A stretch of 64,000 nucleotides of DNA, from assembly GCF_900128425.1 (NCBI RefSeq), contig NZ_LT635782.1, positions 471,358-535,357 on the forward strand, in the 5' to 3' direction. The position numbers and the translations under genes were made by a program. Below, piece after piece: positions 55,936 to 64,000 of the stretch; the stretch's first letter is position 1; each line of letters opens with the position of its first letter. Source of the stretch: Anaerococcus urinomassiliensis (GTDB lineage Bacteria > Bacillota > Clostridia > Tissierellales > Peptoniphilaceae). The notes beneath the pieces were generated by a model, which saw only the letters and a program-made list of their open reading frames with translations, was not told the DNA's origin and searched no databases.

Positions 55936-57609
55936 TTGGGAAAATTTAATTTAATTGATGAAAACTGGATTTTAGTTTTAGATAAAACTGGGGATACAAA
56001 AGAAATCTCTCTATCAGAAGTATTTGCCAATGCACAAAACTATAAGTGCCTTGCGGGAGAGATGAAGACACAAGATTTTGCCATCCTTCGTATATTGCTT
56101 GCTGTTTTACAAACAGTATTTTCAAGATTTGATGCCGATGGAAACCCTTATGATTATGTAAAGCTAGATGAGATATTCAAACAAATAGAAGATGTAGACG
56201 AGGATGAGCTTTCTGCCTATAAAAAAGATCTTAAGAGAACTTGGAAAAACTTATGGAAAGCTGGCGAATTTCCTGAAATCGTAAATGAGTATTTAGAAAA
56301 ATGGCATGATAGGTTTTATTTACTTGATGATAAGTATCCTTTTATGCAAGTTGGTGATGAGATAATTAGAAAAAATACCAAGAACAAAAAAGGTACAGCC
56401 ATTAGTATAAAAAATATCAATAGAACTATTACAGAAAGTAACAATAAAACTTCTTTATTTGCTAGCAAAGATAATGCAAACAAAAATTTAACTACTGAAG
56501 AAGAAATTGCAAGATGGCTAATTACTTACCATGGTTATACTGGAACAGGAGATAAGACAAAATTTACTAATATTGGAGATAAGTTTTCTCCGTCAAAGGG
56601 CTGGCTATATGATCTTGGAGGTATATATTTTACAGGAAATAACTTGTTTGAAACATTGATGCTAAATTTAGTATTAGTTCATCCACGAGAATTTAATGAA
56701 TTTAGACAAAGACCAGCTTGGGAATTTTCAGTATCGGAAAATGTAGACCAAGCATTAACTGTTTCCTTGATAAATAATTTGGCTGAGCTTTACACTAGAT
56801 ATTCTAGAGCCATATATATAGACCCTGATGTAGATTTAAGCAAAGACTTTTCCTTTGAAGTTGTTAAGTTATTAGATGTAGAACATCAAAATCAAAACTT
56901 AGAATTAATGACCACCTGGAGAAAAAATGAAAGTGGAGCCAATAAGGGAACATTTACACCAAAAAAGCATAGACGAGATATTAGTTTATGGAGATCATTT
57001 GGCTTACTTGCCCTAAATCCTAATACAAATGATACATGGAAAGTAGGACTTATGGATCATTTGGAATCTATAAAAAATACACTCGGTGATTACAACTTTA
57101 CCATAAACTCTGTAAGCATGGAAGATGACGGTAATGCAACAAGTTGGGTTCCAGTTAATGAAATATACGATTATTTAAACATTAACGACTTTGTAGCCAG
57201 TGACATATCTGAAAATGGTTGGGTTATAAGAATTGATGACACTATCAATGAAACTAAGGATATTGTAGATGTAACTTATAAAAGATTTTTAAGAGAAATA
57301 AAATTGATTAGAAACCAGCAATCAGATAATTTTATAGAGCAAAAGGTAGAAAATGTATATTTTCTCTTAAATGACCCATTCAAAAATTGGCTTATTTCAA
57401 TAACTGTTGATGATGATAAAGACCAAAAAATAGAAGAATGGAGAAAGACTCTAGAAAAAATTGTAAGGTCTGAGGCTGATAAGCTCCTAGAAAATGCCAA
57501 TCCAAGAGATTATACAGGGATAACAATAGATGATAAGAACCATAATATAGTAACCGCTTATAATTCATTTGATTACTTTTTAAATAAAAAACTTAGAAAG
57601 GAGGACTAG
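55936..57609 (+). CDS. cse1: Cascade large subunit Cse1/Cas8e (CasA)
   Basis: Large subunit of the I-E Cascade complex that reads the PAM and recruits Cas3. KFNLIDENWILVLDK at the N terminus is the usual Cse1 opening, FMQVGDE and ISLWRSFGLLAL match later motifs. About 557 residues from TTG 55936, which is preferred because AAGGA (55922-55926) is well spaced; in-frame ATG codons at 55906 and 55918 inside cas3 lack a site. A DNA-binding L1-type loop cannot be fixed by eye. Confidence 0.93.
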   Translation: MGKFNLIDENWILVLDKTGDTKEISLSEVFANAQNYKCLAGEMKTQDFAILRILLAVLQTVFSRFDADGNPYDYVKLDEIFKQIEDVDEDELSAYKKDLKRTWKNLWKAGEFPEIVNEYLEKWHDRFYLLDDKYPFMQVGDEIIRKNTKNKKGTAISIKNINRTITESNNKTSLFASKDNANKNLTTEEEIARWLITYHGYTGTGDKTKFTNIGDKFSPSKGWLYDLGGIYFTGNNLFETLMLNLVLVHPREFNEFRQRPAWEFSVSENVDQALTVSLINNLAELYTRYSRAIYIDPDVDLSKDFSFEVVKLLDVEHQNQNLELMTTWRKNESGANKGTFTPKKHRRDISLWRSFGLLALNPNTNDTWKVGLMDHLESIKNTLGDYNFTINSVSMEDDGNATSWVPVNEIYDYLNINDFVASDISENGWVIRIDDTINETKDIVDVTYKRFLREIKLIRNQQSDNFIEQKVENVYFLLNDPFKNWLISITVDDDKDQKIEEWRKTLEKIVRSEADKLLENANPRDYTGITIDDKNHNIVTAYNSFDYFLNKKLRKED

Positions 57610-58227
57610 ATGATTGATAACAAAGATGTAAAAAAAGTTTCGGTTTATGGTGTAAGTGCCAATATTTTGGAACAAATTGCTAGAGATTTGGACTCATCAG
57701 CTACTAAGGCAACATTATCAAATCTAAGAAATTCAATATCAAAACCATATTCTCAGACTATTGATGTTTTTGCAACTCTTTATAGATATCTGCCAGATTC
57801 GTTTATTAGTGAATATGGAGATTTGTCATATGAGGAAAAAGCAATTATTACAGCCCTACAAATATTTGCCATCCATCAGCAAGGAAATAGCAAAAGTGTT
57901 CTATTAGAAAATATTGATGAAGAAAAATATAAAAATATGGGATATGCACTAAAAGTACTTAGAATAGATGATAATGTTAAGTCAACTGATAGAAGGTTTA
58001 ATACAATGATAACAGCTGATACTTTTGAAGAATTTGTATTTCACTTAAGACAGTTGGTCAATTTACTTAAGTCTAGATCAGATCAAAAAGTAAACTACGC
58101 TAAACTTGCCCAAGATTTATACTATTTTCAAATCTCTAGTACTCGTGAAAGTATAAAACTAAGCTGGGCCAAAGAATACTACAGATATACAAATAAAGAA
58201 GAAAAAGGAGAAGAAAATGAGCAATAA
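57610..58227 (+). CDS. cse2: Cascade small subunit Cse2 (CasB)
   Basis: 205-residue helical small subunit, present as a dimer on the belly of Cascade where it stabilises the displaced DNA strand. The start phrase TKATLSNLRNSISKPYSQ and later SFISEYGDL/TALQIFAIHQQG and RFNTMITAD/LRQLVNLL fit CasB. It follows cse1 without a gap and overlaps cas7e by 11 bp. Confidence 0.92.
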   Translation: MIDNKDVKKVSVYGVSANILEQIARDLDSSATKATLSNLRNSISKPYSQTIDVFATLYRYLPDSFISEYGDLSYEEKAIITALQIFAIHQQGNSKSVLLENIDEEKYKNMGYALKVLRIDDNVKSTDRRFNTMITADTFEEFVFHLRQLVNLLKSRSDQKVNYAKLAQDLYYFQISSTRESIKLSWAKEYYRYTNKEEKGEENEQ

Positions 58228-59290
58228 TAGACTGTTTCTTGATATTCACGCAATTCAAACCTTGCCACCATCAAATATTAATAGAGATGACACAGGTAGT
58301 CCAAAGACTTGCCAATACGGTGGAGTAAAAAGATCAAGAGTAAGCTCTCAATCTTGGAAAAGAGCTATGAGAACCTATTTTTATGAGCAGAGCGAACAAG
58401 AAAATGTAGGCGTTAGAACAAAAGATATTGTTCAATTTGTTGCAGACAAAATTATTGAGATTGACTATTCAAAAACTGATGAAGCATTCGACCTCGCAGA
58501 AAAGATCATAAATGCTGCTGGTGTTAAGACAAAAGATGGTAAAGCCAAGGCCTTATTTTTCTTAGGAGATAGTCAGGCTAGAAAATTAGCTAGAGCTGCT
58601 ATTGACAAAAATAATGACAAAAAATATTTAAAAGAAATATTAAAAGATAATCCTGCAATTGATATAGCTTTGTTTGGCAGAATGGTAGCTGATGATCCAT
58701 CATTAAACGAGGATGCCTCAAGCCAAGTAGCACACGCCATTTCTACTCACTCAGTTGACACAGAATTTGATTTCTTTACTGCAGTAGATGACCTTGCACC
58801 AGAAGAAAATGCGGGTGCTGGTATGCTTGGAACTGTTGAATTTAATTCATCTACTTTATATAGGTATGCTAATGTTGCTATTCATGAACTATATAAGCAA
58901 TTAGAAAATGAAGAAGCTGTACTAAATACAGCTAAGCTATTTGTAAAATCATTTGCTAATAGTTTACCTACTGGAAAAGCAAATACCTTTGCCAATCAAA
59001 CTCTTCCACAATTTTTAATGGTATCTATTAGAGATGATAGGCCTGTAAACCTTGTATCTGCTTTTGAAGATCCAATAAAATCTAAAGATGGTTATGTGGA
59101 AAAATCTACTAGAGCTTTGGTTAATGAATATGAAAAAGTTCAAAAAATAGTAAATAAACCTCTAAAAACTTTTGTTTTAGATATAAATGAACTAAACATA
59201 AAGACAAATGATATTGAAAATGAAAATTCTTTAAATGCTTTGATAGAAAATCTAGCTAGCTTCTTGGATACTGAGATTACAAAATGGTAG
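58217..59290 (+). CDS. cas7e: Cascade backbone subunit Cas7e (Cse4/CasC)
   Basis: 357-residue RAMP protein forming the six-copy crRNA backbone. LDIHAIQTLPPSNINRDDTG and GGVKRSRVSSQSWKRAMR at the N terminus are highly characteristic; SSQVAHAISTHSVDTEFDFFTAVDD follows in the middle, in pieces. GGAGAAG precedes the ATG. Confidence 0.97.
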   Translation: MSNNRLFLDIHAIQTLPPSNINRDDTGSPKTCQYGGVKRSRVSSQSWKRAMRTYFYEQSEQENVGVRTKDIVQFVADKIIEIDYSKTDEAFDLAEKIINAAGVKTKDGKAKALFFLGDSQARKLARAAIDKNNDKKYLKEILKDNPAIDIALFGRMVADDPSLNEDASSQVAHAISTHSVDTEFDFFTAVDDLAPEENAGAGMLGTVEFNSSTLYRYANVAIHELYKQLENEEAVLNTAKLFVKSFANSLPTGKANTFANQTLPQFLMVSIRDDRPVNLVSAFEDPIKSKDGYVEKSTRALVNEYEKVQKIVNKPLKTFVLDINELNIKTNDIENENSLNALIENLASFLDTEITKW

Positions 59291-59299
59291 GGTGATTTT

Positions 59300-60019
59300 T
59301 TGAAAACTATATTACTTAAATTTGCAGGACCTCTCCAATCACGGGGAACAAGCTCTCATTTTGAAACTAGGCAAACTGATCTGTATCCATCAAAAAGTGC
59401 AGTAATCGGATTTATAGCTGCAAGCTTTGGATATAGAAGATGTGAAGATGAAAAAATCAAAAAATTAAATGAACTAAAATTCGCAGTAAGAATTGATCAA
59501 CAGGGAAATTTGCTAAGAGACTATCATACAGCACAAAAATATAATAATAACGGAACATTTGAAAGAACCTATGTAACTAATCGTTATTATCTAGAAGATG
59601 CAATTTTTCTAGTAGCTTTAAGTCATACAGACAATCAATTTGTAGAAGATATATACGACAATCTACAAACTCCATATTTTCAAACATTTATGGGCAGAAG
59701 ATCATGTCCACCAAGTGCAGATTTTTTAGTTGGAATATATGAACAAGATATTTTACAAAGTTTAAAATCCTACCCATGGCAAGCAAAAGCTTGGTATAGA
59801 AAAACACATACAAAACAGCTTTCTTGTTTTATAGATTCAGACCTAGATTTAAATTTAAACACTTATCCTAGAAGAGATGACATTTTATCTTTTTCTCAAA
59901 AAGATAGAAAACATAAGTATAGAAATGAGTCTCATTTTTTAATAGATGTACGTGATTGCGATAGTATCAAAAATGATAATATTATCAATAACGACCACGA
60001 TGCTTTTTTAAATATTTAG
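59300..60019 (+). CDS. cas5e: Cas5e (CasD)
   Basis: 239-residue RAMP protein that binds the 5' handle of the crRNA. FAGPLQSRGTSSHFETRQT and PSKSAVIGFIAASFGYRR in the N terminus and the middle FMGRRSCPPSADFLVG match. Start codon is TTG at 59300 with AGGGTGA just upstream; no ATG option exists nearby. Confidence 0.95.
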   Translation: MKTILLKFAGPLQSRGTSSHFETRQTDLYPSKSAVIGFIAASFGYRRCEDEKIKKLNELKFAVRIDQQGNLLRDYHTAQKYNNNGTFERTYVTNRYYLEDAIFLVALSHTDNQFVEDIYDNLQTPYFQTFMGRRSCPPSADFLVGIYEQDILQSLKSYPWQAKAWYRKTHTKQLSCFIDSDLDLNLNTYPRRDDILSFSQKDRKHKYRNESHFLIDVRDCDSIKNDNIINNDHDAFLNI

Positions 60020-60028
60020 GAGCCTTAT

Positions 60029-61609
<1,581 letters not shown>

Positions 61610-61610
<1 letters not shown>

Positions 61611-62497
61611 TGCCATTAACTGTAATAACACTTAAAAAAACACCAGCTTTTCTTAGGGGTGATCTAACTAAGTGGATGCAAGAAATATCTACTGGAGTTT
61701 ACGTAGGAAACTTCAACAGCAAAGTTAGAGAAGAGCTTTGGAAAAGGGTAATAGAAAATGTCAAAGAAGGAGAAGCCACAATTTGCTACGCCTATCGCAA
61801 CGAAATTGGATATGAATTTAGGACAAATAGTAAAGAAATATCCATAGCTGACTTTGACGGCATACCCCTAGTAATGGTAGAGCATAAAGAAAACATAAGA
61901 GAATCTAATAAAGGGAAACTTGGATATAGCAAAGCATCAAAACTTAGAAAAGCCCATCAATATCAAAAATACTCTGCAAAAAAACCTTCATATGTAGTAA
62001 TAGACATAGAAACAGATGGCCTAGATTTTCTAAAAAATTCAATCATAGAAATAGCTTGTATAAAAGCAATAGATGGAAAATTAGAAGAGTTTGAAAAAGC
62101 TATAAAACTGGACTCAAAACTACCAGAAAACATAAAAAAATTAACAGGACTAAATGATGAATATCTAGAAAAAAATGGAGTAGACGAAAAACAAGCTTTG
62201 ACAGAATTTTTAGAATTCATAGGAGAATTGCCAGTAATAAGCTACGGTAATAACTTTGATATCAATTTTATAAACCATGCACTTAATAAAAATGGATTAC
62301 AAACAATAAAAAATCAAACAATAGATTTAATGAGATGTGTAAAAAAAGAAAAAAGGTTTATAGAAAATTACAAACTACAAACTATATTAAAAGCTTACGG
62401 TATAGATAAAAACATACCACATAGAGCATTAGAAGATGCGAAATTAACCTATGAGCTTTCTACAAAAGTGAATATTTTAAAAGAAAAATTAAAATAG
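61610..62497 (+). CDS. cas2e: Cas2e fused to a DnaQ-like DEDDh 3'-5' exonuclease
   Basis: 295-residue fusion. Residues 1 to about 95 are Cas2e (MPLTVITLKKTPAFLRGDLT, WMQEISTGVYVGN, and ADFDGIPLVMVEH). After a basic linker (about 96-125) comes a complete DEDDh exonuclease: Asp132 and Glu134 in VIDIETDG, Asp217 in NNFDINF, His271 and Asp276 in HRALEDAKLT. Such fusions are known in some type I-E systems (for example streptococcal), where the exonuclease trims prespacer ends before integration by Cas1-Cas2. The array begins 28 bp after its stop. Confidence 0.96.
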
Positions 62498-62525
62498 AAT
62501 GGCTAAAAATACGGATCAAATAACT

Positions 62526-63814
62526 GTCTATCCCGCACACGCGGGGGTGATCCTTTGGGCTGGCTGTATGATTGCATATAAGGTTGGTCTATCCCGCACA
62601 CGCGGGGGTGATCCTTTGGGCTGGCTGTATGATTGCATATAAGGTTGGTCTATCCCGCACACGCGGGGGTGATCCTAACCTTTGCTAATTTCTTATTAGT
62701 ATCATTAAGTCTATCCCGCACACGCGGGGGTGATCCCCAACTTTAATGAAAAAACCAATAGGTATAAAAGTCTATCCCGCACACGCGGGGGTGATCCTAA
62801 ATATATAACTTTTGCTGGAAATATTACTAAGTCTATCCCGCACACGCGGGGGTGATCCTATCTGTAATTGGTGTAAAATCCAATGAAACAGGTCTATCCC
62901 GCACACGCGGGGGTGATCCTATCCAGTCTATGTCTTCAAAAATTTCTTCACTGTCTATCCCGCACACGCGGGGGTGATCCTAAATGCTTTTGCTATATCC
63001 ATACTAGAACGTAGTCTATCCCGCACACGCGGGGGTGATCCTAGCAGCTAACACATCGACTACGATTGCATTACGTCTATCCCGCACACGCGGGGGTGAT
63101 CCTCCTACGTGGCGGTAGAGTTGAGTGGGATTTGCGTCTATCCCGCACACGCGGGGGTGATCCTATATCATCTGTGGTAATGCGACTCAGGCTGCGGTCT
63201 ATCCCGCACACGCGGGGGTGATCCTGCTCAGACTGTTAAGCAATTGCTTGATGCTGGGTCTATCCCGCACACGCGGGGGTGATCCTAGTCTATAAATCTT
63301 GGTAGATAGGTGAGGATTGTCTATCCCGCACACGCGGGGGTGATCCTTACCGACACTACCGGGAAAGTAGGAGGAGAAAGTCTATCCCGCACACGCGGGG
63401 GTGATCCCTTATTAATTTGGAGTTGGAGAGAAGATATAAAGTCTATCCCGCACACGCGGGGGTGATCCTATACAAGGGTGATGGTTATAAAGAAACAAAA
63501 AGTCTATCCCGCACACGCGGGGGTGATCCTAGTTACTCTTACATCATAATCAAGGTAATTAAGTCTATCCCGCACACGCGGGGGTGATCCTATCCAAGAA
63601 TCCAATAAAAAAATATTTGGTCGGTCTATCCCGCACACGCGGGGGTGATCCTATTTTTCTAACACAACCCAACAATATATTTGAGTCTATCCCGCACACG
63701 CGGGGGTGATCCCTTAATGATGAAACGGGTCATTATTTCGCTGGCGTCTATCCCGCACACGCGGGGGTGATCCTCTTAAAGATGAAACCTACAAGGCTAG
63801 AGAAGCGTCTATCC
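62526..63814 (+). CRISPR. Type I-E CRISPR array, 21 full repeats plus one truncated
   Basis: Twenty-one identical 28-nt repeats (start GTCTATCCCGC, hairpin arms CCCGC/GCGGG around ACAC, end GGTGATCC) recur with an exact 61-bp period from 62526 to 63746, giving 33-nt spacers. Repeats are followed by T (18 times) or C (spacers 4, 15, 20), so a 29-nt repeat with a pyrimidine end is an equal description. A 22nd repeat begins at 63807 but only its first eight bases remain. Spacers 1 and 2 are identical. Repeat orientation, similar to E. coli I-E, puts the leader on the cas2 side, where only 28 bp separate the gene and the first repeat. Confidence 0.98.
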
Positions 63815-64000
63815 TGTAAATGTCAATATAAAAATGTACATTTTTGGCTAAATATGAATGTACAATTTACTCCTTGTTAACAATATCCTTTAGCCTATAG
63901 GAATCACCTACAATCTGAATAACAGTGCAATGATGAAGAATTCTATCAAGTATAGCGTTAGCTATTCTTGTATCATAAAATATACTTTCCCAATCTGAAA
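63815..64000. mobile_element. IS21-family insertion sequence, one end (runs off window)
   Basis: The sequence starts with TG directly where the 22nd repeat breaks off, as expected for IS21-family ends. Within the first 55 bases are repeated ATGTAC elements, including a 16-bp palindrome (63830-63845), resembling the multiple transposase-binding repeats of this family. The istB reading frame lies inside on the minus strand. The other end and the target duplication are outside the window. Confidence 0.82.
63867..64000 (-). CDS. istB: IS21-family helper ATPase IstB (C-terminal part only)
   Basis: Partial: the gene runs in from beyond the window end and stops at TAA (63867-63869). The visible 43 residues read SDWESIFYDTRIANAILDR then LHHCTVIQIVGDSYRLKD, the typical C-terminal segment of IstB ATPases (..W..IF.D..IA.AILDRLLHH....I.G.SYR.K). 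IstB assists the IstA transposase in target selection. Confidence 0.88.
   Translation of the reverse strand, partial: SDWESIFYDTRIANAILDRILHHCTVIQIVGDSYRLKDIVNKE

Noticed and set aside
63830..63845. 16-bp palindrome after the array as a regulatory operator
   Set aside because: It lies within the end of the IS21-family element and is better explained as a transposase-binding repeat.

Overview
The window is a contiguous piece of the chromosome of a low-GC, anaerobic, Gram-positive bacterium. Pyruvate:ferredoxin oxidoreductase, a V/A-type ATPase, an IspH-S1 fusion, HPr kinase and Firmicutes-style housekeeping synteny (rsmD-coaD-tmcAL, efp-Gls24-nusB-xseAB-ispA-argR-recN, scpAB-rluB-cmk) point to Clostridia/Tissierellia, most likely Peptoniphilaceae close to Anaerococcus. 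The genus is an inference; no rRNA or tRNA gene is present to fix it. Genes are tightly packed, usually with 1-15 bp overlaps, and nearly all lie on the + strand.

Layout. 1-4.65 kb: an M24B aminopeptidase (5' end cut by the window), uvrC and hprK, ending in a terminator. 4.7-8.3 kb: a strongly promoted monocistronic PFOR gene. 8.37-8.95 kb: an ORF-less group IIC intron directly behind the PFOR terminator. 9.0-14.5 kb: Asp23/Gls24, fakA, recG, rsmD, coaD and a coiled-coil protein. 14.5-16.2 kb (minus strand): a small membrane protein and a tmcAL gene broken by one in-frame TAA. 16.3-30.5 kb: a long housekeeping run from efp to miaB. 30.6-39.4 kb: a V/A-ATPase operon in the order C, I(N-terminal part), I(rest), K, F, E, A, B, D. 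Subunit I is split, its distal lobe is tandemly duplicated, and no free-standing G/H subunit is seen. 39.4-43.5 kb: rodA (minus), nth (no standard start codon), a HAD phosphatase, trmL and trxB. 43.6-48 kb: glycolysis genes gap-pgk-tpiA-eno. 48.1-52.5 kb: secG, rnr, smpB and an NCS2 nucleobase permease.

52.6-63.8 kb is the accessory region: a secreted thermonuclease lipoprotein whose stop overlaps the cas3 start, then a complete type I-E CRISPR-Cas operon (cas3, cse1, cse2, cas7e, cas5e, cas6e, cas1e, cas2e fused to a DnaQ-like exonuclease). An array of 21 identical 28-nt repeats follows with an exact 61-bp period, starting only 28 bp after cas2. The first two spacers are identical, and the array is cut inside its 22nd repeat by the end of an IS21-family element whose istB runs off the window.

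The genes support a fermentative anaerobe: glycolysis to pyruvate, pyruvate oxidation by PFOR, a V/A-type rotary ATPase for ion homeostasis, and I-E immunity. The most unusual structure is the rebuilt V-ATPase stator (split subunit I with a helical tail that could replace subunit G/H, and a doubled lobe). Also worth attention are the nuclease-cas3 coupling, the ORF-less intron, the in-frame stop in tmcAL and the nth start codon.
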